A stretch of DNA of 64,000 bases from Enterobacterales bacterium CwR94. Its GTDB lineage: Bacteria; Pseudomonadota; Gammaproteobacteria; Enterobacterales; Enterobacteriaceae. Made by a program: the position numbers and the translations under genes. The stretch covers positions 124,001 through 188,000 of the forward strand of contig KZ478066.1 in assembly GCA_002837195.1 (NCBI GenBank), given 5' to 3'. This document shows, one piece after another, positions 10,341-20,655 of the stretch. The notes beneath the pieces are model-generated. The model was not told the DNA's origin, searched no databases, and saw only the letters and a program-made list of their open reading frames with translations. The first letter of the stretch is position 1. The number at the start of each line of letters is the position of its first letter.

Positions 10341-10369
10341 GAACGGGCCCGCAAGGGGCGAGCCCGTTC
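10341..10369. other. Stem-loop between yajG and ampG
   Basis: GAACGGGC (10341-10348) pairs with GCCCGTTC (10362-10369). A further inner CGC/GCG pair closes a 5-base loop. There is no T-tract on the minus-strand side, so it looks like an attenuator or RNA-processing structure rather than a full terminator between the two genes. Confidence 0.5.
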
Positions 10370-10375
10370 AGTGAC

Positions 10376-10954
10376 TTAGCGGGCGTTTTGTTTAATAAAG
10401 GAACTGACGCTGGTGTCTTGCGCCATATCCGCAATCACATCGCTGAGCGTAGAGTTAACAGCGTTGGTGATTTTATCATTGTTAGCGTTAAACGCGCCTT
10501 CAACGCTATAGGTTTGACGGTAATTCTTAACCTGCTTATTGCCATTCTTCGCGACGGCGATAATGGAAATGTCTGCCTTGGTGGTGATGCTATAACGCAC
10601 ATTGCCCTGGGTGACGTCGGCATACAGGTTGTTGACGACGATCTGCAAATCAACACCACCATTTGGGCCAACCATGTAGCCGCGAGCCGTCATTTGTTTC
10701 TCCAGCACTTCTTGCAGCAAGAAACGCAGATCGCGCGATGGCGTCAGTGTGACGAGTTGTCCATCACGGTTCACTTTGGCCAGCGCTTGATCGGAACGCT
10801 GATCGGCACCGTTAATGCTCACGGTTACGCCCATCAGGCTAGGATCTTGTTGAGGCAATTGAATTTTTGGTGTGACGTTTAGTGTGTTGCTGTTGTTAGC
10901 ACAGCCAGCCAGAATCAGTGCGGCCAGCAGGGGAAATAAGATCTTCTTTAACAT
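10376..10954 (-). CDS. yajG: YajG family lipoprotein
   Basis: A 192-residue protein with a lipoprotein signal peptide (lipobox ILAGC, modified Cys18), followed by a soluble domain. The C-terminus reads DMAQDTSVSSFIKQNAR. Length and sequence match E. coli YajG, an envelope lipoprotein of unknown function with a similar gene position upstream of ampG. It is probably cotranscribed with ampG. Confidence 0.93.
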   Translation of the reverse strand: MLKKILFPLLAALILAGCANNSNTLNVTPKIQLPQQDPSLMGVTVSINGADQRSDQALAKVNRDGQLVTLTPSRDLRFLLQEVLEKQMTARGYMVGPNGGVDLQIVVNNLYADVTQGNVRYSITTKADISIIAVAKNGNKQVKNYRQTYSVEGAFNANNDKITNAVNSTLSDVIADMAQDTSVSSFIKQNAR

Positions 10955-11045
10955 ACTTATTATCTCAATATTGTGGGTGATGTTGCTGACAAAAGTGCCG
11001 CTATCATAGCATTGCTTTGGTGCTGAGGAAGCCCTCGTTGCGACG

Positions 11046-11153
11046 TTAATTCATCAGGTTGCGCATTTTCGGAGGGATGGAAGGGATTTCACCGACGACG
11101 CGCGTCATCTCACGAAAAAGGCGATCCACGCCATTGTTATTGATTTCATACAT
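11046..11153 (-). CDS. Candidate 35-residue small protein upstream of yajG
   Basis: A short reading frame from ATG (11151-11153) to TAA encodes a peptide starting MYEINNNGVDRLF and ending PPKMRNLMN. Codon choice looks like that of real genes here. The ribosome site is weak (AAACGG directly before the ATG). It sits in the yajG-bolA gap, which I know only as noncoding in E. coli. I do not recognise the peptide. It could be a genuine small gene, the remains of a longer one, or chance. Confidence 0.3.
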   Translation of the reverse strand: MYEINNNGVDRLFREMTRVVGEIPSIPPKMRNLMN

Positions 11154-11223
11154 CCGTTTCTATCTATAACCGACTATAATTTAGTACGATAAGGCGTTGC
11201 TCACGCGCTGCAGGAGGGTCGTT

Positions 11224-11538
11224 ATGATTCGGGAACAGATTGAAATTAAACTACGTACAGCCTTTGACCCACACCATCTGGAGGTGCATGACGAAAGTTA
11301 TCGGCACAATGTGCCAGCGGGGGCGGAAAGCCATTTTAAAGTGGTCCTGGTGAGTGACAAATTTGAAGGGCAGCGTTTTCTGCAGCGCCACCGTTTGATT
11401 TATGCTGAGTTGGCGGAAGAGCTGGCCGGCAGCGTTCATGCTTTAGCGCTGCATACTTACACCTTGAAAGAGTGGCAGGGGCTGCAAGACACAGTGCCTG
11501 CTTCACCTAATTGCCGTGGCGCGGGCACCCTGGCGTAG
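11224..11538 (+). CDS. bolA: BolA family transcriptional/iron-sulfur regulator
   Basis: A 104-residue BolA protein with the compact alpha/beta fold. The conserved segments are [22 protein letters not shown] and [13 protein letters not shown], the second ending with the helix before ALALHTYT. BolA responds to stress and stationary phase, affects cell shape, and binds monothiol glutaredoxins. The start ATG follows GGAGGGTCGTT; a reading 9 codons longer lacks family support. An intrinsic terminator follows. Confidence 0.96.
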   Translation: MIREQIEIKLRTAFDPHHLEVHDESYRHNVPAGAESHFKVVLVSDKFEGQRFLQRHRLIYAELAEELAGSVHALALHTYTLKEWQGLQDTVPASPNCRGAGTLA

Positions 11539-11559
11539 TCTTTCGTGTGACTGATTCCT

Positions 11560-11589
11560 AAAAAAAACGGCCGGTTGGCCGTTTTTTTA
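11560..11589 (+). terminator. Intrinsic terminator of bolA
   Basis: ACGGCC, loop GGTT, GGCCGT, flanked by an A-run upstream and a T-run of seven downstream, so it can act on both strands. Confidence 0.92.
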
Positions 11590-11847
11590 TGCCTAAATCC
11601 TAATCCAGTGGCCTTCACCCCGCTAAAATGTGAGCTGCGCTGCCGCTTGTTTCCTCGACTCACTTCAATGTTACCGCTATAATGCGGCGTCTATTTTTCC
11701 GCAATGCTTTCGGAACGCTTGTGGTAACAGGGATGCGATTCTGCATACAGAACTCTCCCGGTTGTTAAATGGACGTTATCGTTGCTTATGGCAGCGGCCG
11801 ACGAACATGTGAAGTTGACCGAGCACGTGATTTTTTGAGGTAAGAAG

Positions 11848-13152
11848 ATGCAAGCTTCAGTAGAAACAACACAGGGCCTGGGCCGTCGCGTAACCATTAC
11901 CGTCGCTAAAGACGTAATCGAAAACGCGGTTAAAAGCGAGCTGGTCAACGTAGCGAAAAAAGTACGTATTGACGGTTTCCGTAAAGGCAAAGTGCCAATG
12001 AATGTCGTCGCACAGCGTTATGGCGCATCTGTGCGTCAAGATGTGCTGGGCGATCTGATGCAGCGCAACTTTGTTGACGCCATCATTAAAGATAAAATCA
12101 ATCCAGCTGGCGCACCAAACTATGTGCCAGGCGAATACACCCCAGGTGAAGATTTCACTTTTGCGGTTGAATTCGAAGTGTATCCAGAAGTTGAGCTGAA
12201 AGGCCTTGAGTCAATCAACGTTGAAAAACCGGTTGTTGAAGTGACCGATGAAGACGTGGATACCATGCTGGATACGCTGCGTAAGCAGCAGGCGTCCTGG
12301 AAAGATAAAGACGGTGCAGCAGATAAAGAAGATCGCATCACCATCGATTTCACCGGTTCTGTAGACGGTGAAGAGTTCGAAGGTGGCAAAGCATCTGATT
12401 TCGTTCTGGCGATGGGCCAGGGCCGCATGATTCCAGGCTTTGAAGATGGCGTGCTGGGCCACAAAGCAGGCGAAGAGTTCACTATCGAAGTGACCTTCCC
12501 AGAAGATTATCATGCTGAAAACCTGAAGGGCAAAGCGGCGAAATTCGCTATCGTCCTGAAGAAAGTTGAAGAGCGTGAACTGCCAGAATTCACCGAAGAG
12601 TTTATCCAACGCTTTGGTGTGGCTGACGGTTCTGTTGCTGGCCTGCGTACCGAAGTGCGTAAGAACATGGAGCGCGAGCTGAAAGGCGCTGTGCGTAACC
12701 GTGTTAAATCTCAGGCGATTGATGGCCTGGTTGATGCCAACAACATTGATGTGCCTGTTGCCTTGATCGACAGCGAAATCGACGTTCTGCGTCGCCAGGC
12801 TGCTCAGCGTTTTGGCGGCAATGAGAAACAAGCACTGGAACTGCCACGTGAACTGTTCGAAGAGCAGGCGAAGCGTCGCGTTGTAGTCGGTCTGCTGTTG
12901 GGCGAAGTCATTCGCACTCACGAGCTGAAAGCCGATGAAGACCGCGTCAAAACGCTGATCGAAGAGATGGCTTCTGCGTATGAAGATCCGCAGGAAGTGA
13001 TCGAGTTCTATGGCAAAAACCAAGAGCTGATGAACAACATGCGCAACGTTGCTCTTGAAGAGCAAGCGGTTGAAGTTGTGTTGGAAAAAGCGAAAGTGAC
13101 TGAGAAGAAATCTAACTTCCAGGAACTGATGAACCAGACCACTACCGCTTAA
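11848..13152 (+). CDS. tig: Trigger factor
   Basis: A 434-residue ribosome-associated chaperone and peptidyl-prolyl isomerase that meets nascent chains at the exit tunnel. The ribosome-binding loop GFRKGKVP is at residues 43-50. The FKBP-like isomerase domain lies at about 150-245 and the helical substrate-binding arms form the C-terminus. Length is close to E. coli Tig (432). The ATG follows GAGGTAAGAAG. The gene has its own terminator and stands directly before clpP, as in other Enterobacterales. Confidence 0.97.
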   Translation: MQASVETTQGLGRRVTITVAKDVIENAVKSELVNVAKKVRIDGFRKGKVPMNVVAQRYGASVRQDVLGDLMQRNFVDAIIKDKINPAGAPNYVPGEYTPGEDFTFAVEFEVYPEVELKGLESINVEKPVVEVTDEDVDTMLDTLRKQQASWKDKDGAADKEDRITIDFTGSVDGEEFEGGKASDFVLAMGQGRMIPGFEDGVLGHKAGEEFTIEVTFPEDYHAENLKGKAAKFAIVLKKVEERELPEFTEEFIQRFGVADGSVAGLRTEVRKNMERELKGAVRNRVKSQAIDGLVDANNIDVPVALIDSEIDVLRRQAAQRFGGNEKQALELPRELFEEQAKRRVVVGLLLGEVIRTHELKADEDRVKTLIEEMASAYEDPQEVIEFYGKNQELMNNMRNVALEEQAVEVVLEKAKVTEKKSNFQELMNQTTTA

Positions 13153-13175
13153 TCGGTTAAGTCGTTCATCTAAAA

Positions 13176-13207
13176 AGCCGCTACCTTACAGGTGGCGGCT
13201 TTTTTTG
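13176..13207 (+). terminator. Intrinsic terminator of tig
   Basis: A 10-base stem (AGCCGCTACC with GGTGGCGGCT, one G-U pair) and a 5-base loop are followed by a T-rich tract. Confidence 0.92.
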
Positions 13208-13304
13208 TTTTAAATCCAATGCGTTTGCCGATTTGGCGATAAAGTAAGCAAAAGCATCTGTGAAAGCTTTTTCGTCTTTAGTGATTTGCATAAAGGTTGT
13301 TATG

Positions 13305-13333
13305 CTTGAAATAGGGGGGACTGATCCCCACAT
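13305..13333 (+). promoter_or_regulatory. Heat-shock (sigma-32) promoter of clpPX
   Basis: CTTGAAA (13305-13311), 14 bases, then CCCCACAT (13326-13333) matches the sigma-32 consensus CTTGAAA-N13/14-CCCCATNT at nearly every position. It lies 42 bases upstream of the clpP start. Confidence 0.85.
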
Positions 13334-13375
13334 CTTCAGGCGAGAGTGGCCACATAAAATTATCAGGAGACGGTA

Positions 13376-13999
13376 ATGTCATACAGCGGCGAACGTGGAA
13401 GTAGTGCACCTCACATGGCGTTGGTGCCAATGGTGGTTGAACAAACCTCGCGCGGCGAGCGTTCCTACGATATTTTCTCCCGTCTGCTTAAAGAGCGAAT
13501 TATTTTCCTCACTGGGCAGGTGGAAGATCACATGGCAAACCTGATCGTGGCGCAGATGCTGTTCCTCGAAGCAGAGAACCCGGAAAAGGATATCTACCTG
13601 TATATCAACTCGCCAGGTGGCGTCATTACCGCAGGGATGTCCATTTACGACACCATGAAGTTTATTAAGCCGGACGTTAGCACCATTTGTATGGGGCAGG
13701 CGTGTTCGATGGGAGCGTTCCTGCTGACGGCGGGGGCGAAAGGAAAACGCTTCTGTTTGCCTAACTCCCGTGTCATGATCCATCAGCCATTGGGCGGATA
13801 TCAGGGACAAGCGACCGATATTGAAATTCATGCGCAGGAAATCCTGAAAGTGAAAAAACGCATGAATACCTTGATGGCGGAACACACCGGTAAAACACTG
13901 GAACAAATTGAGCGTGATACTGAGCGCGACCGTTTCCTCTCGGCGGAAGAAGCCGTTGAGTATGGACTGGTCGATTCCGTGATGACGCACCGTGAATAA
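13376..13999 (+). CDS. clpP: ATP-dependent Clp protease proteolytic subunit
   Basis: A 207-residue serine peptidase forming the 14-subunit chamber used with ClpX and ClpA. The catalytic triad is visible: Ser111 in QACSMGA, His136 in VMIHQP and Asp185 in TERDRF. The propeptide is expected to be removed after Met14, before ALVPMV. Length equals E. coli ClpP. It is driven by a strong sigma-32 promoter and followed by clpX 124 bases on. Confidence 0.98.
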   Translation: MSYSGERGSSAPHMALVPMVVEQTSRGERSYDIFSRLLKERIIFLTGQVEDHMANLIVAQMLFLEAENPEKDIYLYINSPGGVITAGMSIYDTMKFIKPDVSTICMGQACSMGAFLLTAGAKGKRFCLPNSRVMIHQPLGGYQGQATDIEIHAQEILKVKKRMNTLMAEHTGKTLEQIERDTERDRFLSAEEAVEYGLVDSVMTHRE

Positions 14000-14123
14000 C
14001 GCTCGGAGCCTGCTGGCGCATAGTCTATAGTTAGAACAAAAGCGGGCACGAGTGCGATATCAGGGAACGCACAGGCGTCCCTTGCCGCCCTGTGCGGACA
14101 GTTATATGAGAAGAGGTTAGCTG

Positions 14124-15395
14124 ATGACAGATAAGCGCAAAGACGGTTCAGGAAAGTTGCTGTACTGCTCTTTTTGCGGCAAAAGCCAGCATGAAGTGCG
14201 TAAGCTGATTGCCGGGCCGTCAGTATATATCTGCGATGAGTGTGTCGATCTGTGTAACGACATCATTCGCGAAGAGATTAAAGAAGTTGCGCCGCACCGC
14301 GAGCGCAGCGCACTGCCTACGCCGCACGAAATCCGTAATCATCTTGATGACTATGTGATTGGTCAGGAGCGCGCGAAGAAGGTGTTGGCGGTAGCCGTTT
14401 ACAATCACTATAAACGTCTGCGCAACGGAGATACCAGTAACGGTATCGAACTGGGCAAAAGTAATATTCTGCTGATTGGCCCAACGGGTAGCGGTAAAAC
14501 GCTGCTGGCTGAGACACTGGCACGTTTACTGGATGTGCCTTTCACCATGGCTGATGCCACAACACTGACAGAAGCCGGTTATGTGGGTGAAGACGTCGAG
14601 AATATTATCCAGAAGCTGTTGCAAAAATGTGACTATGACGTGCAGAAGGCGCAGCGCGGCATTGTCTACATTGACGAAATCGACAAAATCTCACGCAAAT
14701 CTGACAACCCTTCTATTACCCGTGATGTTTCCGGTGAGGGTGTACAGCAGGCGTTATTGAAACTGATTGAAGGCACCGTGGCTGCCGTCCCTCCGCAGGG
14801 CGGACGTAAGCATCCGCAGCAGGAATTCCTGCAGGTGGATACCTCGAAAATCCTCTTTATCTGTGGCGGTGCGTTTGCGGGTCTGGATAAAGTGATCGCG
14901 AACCGTGTTGAAACAGGGTCCGGCATTGGTTTTGGTGCTTCCGTCAAAGCGAAATCGCAAAAGGCGACAGAAGGCGAGCTGTTAGCACAAGTTGAACCAG
15001 AAGATATGATCAAATTTGGTCTCATCCCTGAGTTCATCGGTCGTTTACCGGTCGTTGCGACGCTGAATGAGCTCAGTGAAGATGCACTGATTCAAATCTT
15101 GCGTGAGCCGAAGAATGCATTGACCAAGCAGTATCAAGCGCTGTTCAACCTGGAAGGCGTTGATTTGGAATTCCGCGAAGAAGCCTTAACGGCAATCGCG
15201 AAGAAAGCCATGTCACGTAAAACAGGCGCGCGTGGTTTGCGTTCTATTGTTGAAGGCGCACTGCTGGAAACGATGTACGATTTGCCATCCATGGATGACG
15301 TTGAGAAAGTGGTTGTTGACGAGGGTGTCATTACTGGCGATTCCGAACCAATGCTGATTTATGGTAAACATGAAGCTCAGGCATCTGGCGAATAA
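14124..15395 (+). CDS. clpX: ATP-dependent Clp protease ATPase subunit ClpX
   Basis: A 423-residue AAA+ unfoldase. The N-terminal zinc-binding domain has Cys15, Cys18, Cys37 and Cys40. Walker A is GPTGSGKT at 119-126 and Walker B is VYIDEID near 182. The pore RKH loop (GGRKHPQQ) and the IGF loop that docks on ClpP (GSGIGFGAS) are both present. The ribosome site GAGG stands 9 bases before the ATG. It is probably cotranscribed with clpP. Confidence 0.98.
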   Translation: MTDKRKDGSGKLLYCSFCGKSQHEVRKLIAGPSVYICDECVDLCNDIIREEIKEVAPHRERSALPTPHEIRNHLDDYVIGQERAKKVLAVAVYNHYKRLRNGDTSNGIELGKSNILLIGPTGSGKTLLAETLARLLDVPFTMADATTLTEAGYVGEDVENIIQKLLQKCDYDVQKAQRGIVYIDEIDKISRKSDNPSITRDVSGEGVQQALLKLIEGTVAAVPPQGGRKHPQQEFLQVDTSKILFICGGAFAGLDKVIANRVETGSGIGFGASVKAKSQKATEGELLAQVEPEDMIKFGLIPEFIGRLPVVATLNELSEDALIQILREPKNALTKQYQALFNLEGVDLEFREEALTAIAKKAMSRKTGARGLRSIVEGALLETMYDLPSMDDVEKVVVDEGVITGDSEPMLIYGKHEAQASGE

Positions 15396-15424
15396 ATAAC
15401 CAATACAATCCAGTCAGTTAACTA

Positions 15425-15456
15425 AAAAGGGGAAAAGTGTTTCCCCTTTTGTTTTT
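15425..15456 (+). terminator. Intrinsic terminator of clpPX
   Basis: AAAAGGGGAAA, a 4-base loop and TTTCCCCTTTT are followed by GTTTTT, 30 bases after the clpX stop. Confidence 0.9.
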
Positions 15457-15470
15457 CTCGCATTACTGTC

Positions 15471-15498
15471 ATTGAATGTCAGTTATCTGTCCCCATAT
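15471..15498 (+). promoter_or_regulatory. Heat-shock (sigma-32) promoter of lon
   Basis: ATTGAAT (15471-15477), 13 bases, then CCCCATAT (15491-15498). The -10 element is a perfect sigma-32 match and the -35 keeps the TTGAA core. It lies about 80 bases before the lon start, as in E. coli. Confidence 0.82.
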
Positions 15499-15578
15499 AC
15501 TCAAAAAACAGTTGTCAGGTTGCGTGATACATTAGCGCTGCCTCAACCCTGGCGGACATTAAACTAAGAGAGAGCTCT

Positions 15579-17933
15579 ATGAATCCTGAGCGTTCTGAAC
15601 GCATTGAAATCCCTGTGTTACCGTTGCGTGACGTAGTGGTTTATCCGCACATGGTCATTCCGTTATTTGTTGGGCGCGAAAAATCCATTCGCTGCCTTGA
15701 AGCAGCCATGGATCATGACAAAAAGATCCTGCTTGTTGCGCAAAAGGAAGCTTCCACGGATGAACCTGGCATCAATGATCTTTTCTCCGTCGGCACCATT
15801 GCCTCGATTTTGCAGATGCTGAAACTGCCCGACGGCACGGTAAAAGTGCTGGTCGAGGGCTTACAGCGCGCGCACATCACCACGCTTGCGGATAACGGCG
15901 ACCATTTCACTGCGCAAGCGGAGTATATGGCATCGCCAGAAATCGAAGAGCGTGAGCAAGAAGTGCTGGTGCGTACGGCGATCAATCAGTTTGAAGGCTA
16001 TATCAAACTGAATAAAAAAATCCCTCCTGAAGTGCTGACTTCCCTGAACAGCATTGATGATGCTGCACGTTTGGCGGATACCGTCGCTGCGCACATGCCA
16101 TTGAAACTGGCGGATAAACAATCTGTGCTGGAAATGTCCGACGTGAATGAGCGTCTGGAATATTTGATGGCGATGATGGAATCGGAAATCGACCTGCTGC
16201 AGGTTGAAAAACGCATTCGTAATCGCGTTAAAAAGCAGATGGAAAAAAGTCAGCGTGAGTACTATCTGAATGAGCAAATGAAAGCGATTCAGAAAGAGCT
16301 GGGCGAAATGGATGATGCGCCTGACGAGTACGAAGCGCTGAAGCGTAAGATTGACGAAGCAAAAATGCCGAAAGAGGCGCGCGAGAAAGCCGAAGCAGAA
16401 TTGCAAAAGCTGAAAATGATGTCACCAATGTCTGCCGAAGCAACCGTGGTACGCGGTTATATCGAGTGGATGGTTCAGGTGCCGTGGAATGCGCGCAGTA
16501 AAGTGAAAAAAGATCTGCGTAAAGCCCAGGAAACCCTGGATACCGATCACCACGGCCTTGAGCGTGTGAAAGACCGTATCCTTGAGTATCTTGCAGTGCA
16601 AAGCCGCGTGAGCAAAATCAGAGGCCCAATTCTGTGTCTGGTGGGGCCGCCGGGTGTGGGTAAAACCTCGCTTGGACAGTCTATTGCGAAAGCCACGGGT
16701 CGCAAATATGTGCGCATGGCATTGGGTGGCGTACGCGATGAGGCGGAAATCCGCGGTCACCGTCGTACCTACATCGGTTCAATGCCAGGCAAACTTATCC
16801 AGAAGATGGCAAAAGTTGGCGTGAAGAATCCGCTGTTCCTGTTGGATGAGATCGACAAGATGTCCTCTGATATGCGCGGCGATCCGGCGTCTGCTTTACT
16901 GGAGGTTTTGGATCCTGAGCAGAACATCGCGTTTAACGATCACTATCTGGAAGTGGACTACGATCTTTCCGATGTGATGTTTGTCGCAACGTCGAACTCG
17001 ATGAATATCCCCGCGCCGCTGCTGGATCGTATGGAAGTGATTCGCCTGTCGGGCTACACCGAAGATGAAAAGCTCAATATCGCGATTCAGCACCTGTTGC
17101 CAAAGCAAATTGAACGCAATGCGCTGAAAGAGAGCGAATTAACGGTGGAAGAAAGCGCCGTGGTGGGCATCATCCGTTATTACACGCGTGAAGCGGGTGT
17201 ACGTAGCCTGGAGCGTGAATTGTCCAAGCTGTGCCGTAAAGCGGTGAAAGCCTTGCTGATGGACAAAAAGCTGAAGCATTTGGTGATTAACGGTGACAAC
17301 CTGAAAGATTATCTGGGTGTACAGCGTTTTGACTACGGGCGTGCCGACAGTGAAAACCGCGTTGGCCAGGTCACGGGTCTGGCATGGACTGAGGTGGGCG
17401 GTGATTTGCTGACCATCGAAACCGCCTGCGTACCGGGCAAAGGCAAGCTGACTTATACCGGTTCTTTGGGTGAAGTGATGCAGGAGTCCATTCAGGCTGC
17501 GCTGACAGTTGTCCGTGCGCGCGCTGAAAAGCTGGGCATTAACGGGGATTTCTACGAAAAACGTGACATTCACGTGCACGTACCGGAAGGGGCAACGCCA
17601 AAAGATGGCCCAAGTGCCGGTATTGCTATGTGTACCGCGCTGGTTTCTTGCCTGACCGGTAACCCTGTGCGTGCGGATGTGGCGATGACAGGTGAAATCA
17701 CCTTGCGCGGTCAAGTATTACCCATTGGCGGCTTAAAAGAGAAGCTGCTGGCAGCACATCGTGGCGGTATTAAGACGGTCTTAATTCCCGACGAAAATAA
17801 ACGTGATTTGGAAGAGATCCCGGCGAATGTTATCGCTGATTTGGAGATTCATCCGGTCAAACGTATTGAAGAAGTGCTCGAACTGGCGCTGCAAAATGCG
17901 CCATACGGTATGCAAGTCGCTACTGCAAAATAG
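15579..17933 (+). CDS. lon: ATP-dependent protease Lon
   Basis: A 784-residue homohexameric AAA+ serine protease that degrades misfolded and regulatory proteins such as SulA and RcsA. Domains in order: an N-terminal substrate-binding LON domain (about 10-200), a coiled region, AAA+ with Walker A GPPGVGKT near 356 and Walker [10 protein letters not shown], then the protease domain with PKDGPSAG holding the catalytic Ser near 679 and the Lys of [11 protein letters not shown] near 722. Length equals E. coli Lon. It has its own heat-shock promoter and terminator. Confidence 0.98.
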   Translation: MNPERSERIEIPVLPLRDVVVYPHMVIPLFVGREKSIRCLEAAMDHDKKILLVAQKEASTDEPGINDLFSVGTIASILQMLKLPDGTVKVLVEGLQRAHITTLADNGDHFTAQAEYMASPEIEEREQEVLVRTAINQFEGYIKLNKKIPPEVLTSLNSIDDAARLADTVAAHMPLKLADKQSVLEMSDVNERLEYLMAMMESEIDLLQVEKRIRNRVKKQMEKSQREYYLNEQMKAIQKELGEMDDAPDEYEALKRKIDEAKMPKEAREKAEAELQKLKMMSPMSAEATVVRGYIEWMVQVPWNARSKVKKDLRKAQETLDTDHHGLERVKDRILEYLAVQSRVSKIRGPILCLVGPPGVGKTSLGQSIAKATGRKYVRMALGGVRDEAEIRGHRRTYIGSMPGKLIQKMAKVGVKNPLFLLDEIDKMSSDMRGDPASALLEVLDPEQNIAFNDHYLEVDYDLSDVMFVATSNSMNIPAPLLDRMEVIRLSGYTEDEKLNIAIQHLLPKQIERNALKESELTVEESAVVGIIRYYTREAGVRSLERELSKLCRKAVKALLMDKKLKHLVINGDNLKDYLGVQRFDYGRADSENRVGQVTGLAWTEVGGDLLTIETACVPGKGKLTYTGSLGEVMQESIQAALTVVRARAEKLGINGDFYEKRDIHVHVPEGATPKDGPSAGIAMCTALVSCLTGNPVRADVAMTGEITLRGQVLPIGGLKEKLLAAHRGGIKTVLIPDENKRDLEEIPANVIADLEIHPVKRIEEVLELALQNAPYGMQVATAK

Positions 17934-17964
17934 TGACCTAAGGCAAAAAGCACGTAAAACAAGG

Positions 17965-18000
17965 GCTGGCAGGTAAAATCGGACTTGCCAGCTTTTTTTT
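17965..18000 (+). terminator. Intrinsic terminator of lon
   Basis: A 10-base stem (GCTGGCAGGT with ACTTGCCAGC, one G-U pair) and an 8-base loop are followed by eight T residues. Confidence 0.92.
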
Positions 18001-18134
18001 GTGCCGCTAATTTAGAGGGCTGTTAGATCGTATTTTTTTAGTGTGCGTTTAACACTGCAGATTTAACATGGTCGCGCAACATAGCACCCGGGTTTCCCGC
18101 TGGTGAACGAAATAATAAAAGAGGGGATGAAGAA

Positions 18135-18407
18135 GTGAATAAGTCACAGTTGATCGACAAAATTGCTGCTAACGCTGACATTTCTAAAGCTGCAGCTGGA
18201 CGTGTATTAGATGCATTTATCGGCTCCGTAACCGATTCCCTGAAAGCGGGTGATGAAGTTGCACTGGTTGGTTTTGGTACCTTCTCTGTGCGCGAGCGCG
18301 CTGAGCGTACCGGTCGTAACCCGCAGACGGGTAAAGAGATCACCATTCCAGCAGGCAAAGTGCCTGGTTTCCGCGCAGGCAAAGCGCTGAAAGACTCCGT
18401 AAATTAA
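18135..18407 (+). CDS. hupB: DNA-binding protein HU-beta
   Basis: A 90-residue nucleoid protein that bends and compacts DNA as a homodimer or as a heterodimer with HU-alpha. The start [20 protein letters not shown], the beta-arm tip RNPQTGKEI and the ending GKALKDSVN match HU-beta. The ATG lacks a strong Shine-Dalgarno; GAGGGGATGAAGAAG lies just upstream. It follows lon, as in E. coli, with its own terminator. Confidence 0.97.
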   Translation: MNKSQLIDKIAANADISKAAAGRVLDAFIGSVTDSLKAGDEVALVGFGTFSVRERAERTGRNPQTGKEITIPAGKVPGFRAGKALKDSVN

Positions 18408-18480
18408 GAAGATTATCGACGCAGGAAGCGCTTTTCTGCTGTCGAATGAGGATCGTGTTTCGGTTCTCATGTAACATACG

Positions 18481-18511
18481 GGCACATCATTTTACGGATG
18501 TGCCTTTTTTT
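18481..18511 (+). terminator. Intrinsic terminator of hupB
   Basis: GGCACATC, an 8-base loop and GATGTGCC are followed by seven T residues. Confidence 0.93.
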
Positions 18512-18520
18512 ATGCTTCAA

Positions 18521-18545
18521 TGACAACAGCGCTTTTCTGTTGTCA
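18521..18545. repeat. Second hairpin and duplicated segment after hupB
   Basis: TGACAACAG (18521-18529) and CTGTTGTCA (18537-18545) form a perfect 9-base stem just after the hupB terminator. Its 3' part, AGCGCTTTTCTGTTGTC, repeats with one mismatch a segment at about 18427-18443 right after the hupB stop codon. The repeat may come from a local duplication; the function is unknown. Confidence 0.4.
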
Positions 18546-18648
18546 TAGATGGGATGCTTTGCATTCGTTAGCGCATTAGCGATCGCTCTCGGGGAGATGA
18601 GGGTGACGCCAAGTTTACATTCACACTACAGCGGAGTGTTGCGACACC

Positions 18649-20517
18649 ATGATGGACAATTTACGCGCGGCGTCGAGTCATGTCGTGCTCAAAATTTTAC
18701 TGGGCTTGATTATCCTCTCTTTTGTGCTGACCGGCGTCGGTGGCTACGTTACGGGCGGCGATGATTACGCAGCGAAAATTAATGGCCAGGAGATCAGCCG
18801 TGCGCAACTTGAACGCGCCGTGGCTTCTGAGCGTGAGCGTCAGCAACAAATGTTGGGCGAGCGTTTTTCTGAGCTGGCAGGCAATGAAGGGTATCTTCAG
18901 CAAATGCGCCAGCAAGCGCTTTCGCAACTGGTCGATGAAGTGCTGCTCGATCAATACGCTGAAAAACTCAATCTGGCGATCAGCGATAATCAAATCAAAG
19001 ACGCTATCTTTTCCCAGCCCGCTTTTCAGACCAACGGTAAGTTTGATAACGCGAAATATCTGGCGATGATTGGCAATATCGGCATGAGTGCCGACCAGTA
19101 TGCGCAGGCATTACGTAAAGATCTGACTACGCAGCAGCTTGTGCGCGCCGTAATGGGATCTGATTTCGTGCTGCCGGGTGAGGTGGATTCCTTGTCTGAT
19201 CTGGTTTCTCAGGAGCGCATTGTTCGTGAAAGCGTCATTAACGTGGCTGAGCTTGAGAAACAGCAATCGGCCAGCGATGAAGAAATTAACAGCGCTTACG
19301 AGAAGAACAAAAACAGCTACCTCTCCCCGGAACAGTTTCGCGTCAGCTATATCAAACTGGATGCAGCCAGCATGCAGCAGCCGGTCACAGAAGCTGAAAT
19401 CCAAAGCTGGTATGACGAACATCGTCAGGAATTCACTCAACCGCAGCGCAATAAATTCAGCATTATTCAGACCCAAACCGAAGCGGATGCGCAAGCAGTG
19501 CTTGACGCCCTGAAGCAGGGTGGCGATTTCGCCGCCTTAGCGAAAGAGAAATCCATCGACCCTATCACCAAACGTAAAGGCGGTGATATGGGATGGCTGG
19601 AAGCGCAGACCACCCCGGACGAACTGAAATCTGCTGACCTGAAAGAAAAAGGCCAGTTATCCGGAGTGATTAAATCCTCGGTTGGCTTTATTGTGGCTCG
19701 CCTGGATGATGTGCAAGCTGAGCAAGTGAAGCCGCTGTCTGAGGTTCATGATGCCGTAGCCGAGCGCGCCAAAGTCGATAAAGCGGTGGATGCCTACTAC
19801 AAGCTGCAAAGTAAAGTGAGTGAAGCGGCGGGCAATGACACGGAATCCCTGGAGGGTGCTGAAGAGGCTGCGGGTACGAAAGCGGTACAAACGGCCTGGT
19901 TTGGACGTGACAATGTGCCTGAGGCGCTGAACTTCAAACCTGTTCAGGATGCGATTTTCAACGGTGCCCTGCTGGGGCAAAATGGTGCGCCGGGGCTAAA
20001 CTCCGACATTATCACCGTTGATGGCGATCGCGCGTTTGTTTTGCGTATCAGTGAGCACAAAGCCGAAGCGGCAAAACCCCTGGCTGACGTACGTGAGCAA
20101 GTGGTCCTGCGCGTGAAGCAAGACAAGGCGACGGCTCAGGCGCGTGAACAGGCGAGTAAGCTACTGGCGGAGCTGAATGCCGGTAAGGGCGATGATGCCC
20201 TGAAAGCCGCAGGACTTGCGTTTGGTGCGGCAAAAACCTTCACACGTTCCGGCCAGGATGCACTGACGCAATCGGTGTTTGAAATGGCAAAGCCTGCTGA
20301 AGGTAAAGCCTCTTATGGCACAGGCGAGGACAGCGATGGCAACATCGTTTTGCTGGCGCTTGATAGCGTTCGTGCGGGCGTGATGCCTGAGCAAGATAAG
20401 CAGCAGATGATCCAGGGTGTAAGTCAAAACAATGCACAAATCGTGTTTGCGGCCCTAATGAGCAACCTGCGCAAAGAAGCCAAAGTGAAATACGGCGCAG
20501 CGGCTCAAATGCAGTAA
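18649..20517 (+). CDS. ppiD: Periplasmic folding chaperone PpiD
   Basis: A 622-residue protein with one N-terminal membrane anchor (about residues 12-34) and a large periplasmic part, associated with the SecYEG translocon. It has SurA-like N- and C-terminal regions and one parvulin-like domain around 265-355 (NKFSIIQTQTEADAQAV to GWLEAQTTPDELK). The PpiD parvulin domain is known to be catalytically weak. Length is close to E. coli PpiD (623). The gene stands after hupB and ends at its own terminator. Confidence 0.96.
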   Translation: MMDNLRAASSHVVLKILLGLIILSFVLTGVGGYVTGGDDYAAKINGQEISRAQLERAVASERERQQQMLGERFSELAGNEGYLQQMRQQALSQLVDEVLLDQYAEKLNLAISDNQIKDAIFSQPAFQTNGKFDNAKYLAMIGNIGMSADQYAQALRKDLTTQQLVRAVMGSDFVLPGEVDSLSDLVSQERIVRESVINVAELEKQQSASDEEINSAYEKNKNSYLSPEQFRVSYIKLDAASMQQPVTEAEIQSWYDEHRQEFTQPQRNKFSIIQTQTEADAQAVLDALKQGGDFAALAKEKSIDPITKRKGGDMGWLEAQTTPDELKSADLKEKGQLSGVIKSSVGFIVARLDDVQAEQVKPLSEVHDAVAERAKVDKAVDAYYKLQSKVSEAAGNDTESLEGAEEAAGTKAVQTAWFGRDNVPEALNFKPVQDAIFNGALLGQNGAPGLNSDIITVDGDRAFVLRISEHKAEAAKPLADVREQVVLRVKQDKATAQAREQASKLLAELNAGKGDDALKAAGLAFGAAKTFTRSGQDALTQSVFEMAKPAEGKASYGTGEDSDGNIVLLALDSVRAGVMPEQDKQQMIQGVSQNNAQIVFAALMSNLRKEAKVKYGAAAQMQ

Positions 20518-20550
20518 CACTCGCAAGCCGGATGTAAATGAGTGCAACAA

Positions 20551-20574
20551 AAAGGGCCGCTTTCGCGGCCCTTT
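20551..20574 (+). terminator. Intrinsic terminator of ppiD
   Basis: AAAGGGCCGC, loop TTTC, GCGGCCCTTT: a perfect 10-base stem 33 bases after the ppiD stop codon. Confidence 0.88.
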
Positions 20575-20655
20575 CCACATTTGTTATTTGCTGTTTGTCA
20601 CCGGAGTGCACTTGGCGCAGTCTGGCCTCGCTGTATACACATGGAGGAAAACAGC

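Noticed and set aside
12211-13065. 284-codon open frame opposite tig
   Set aside because: A mirror of trigger factor codons; no start signal or known motif.
13379-13990. 203-codon open frame opposite clpP
   Set aside because: It covers clpP almost exactly in reverse; no independent support.
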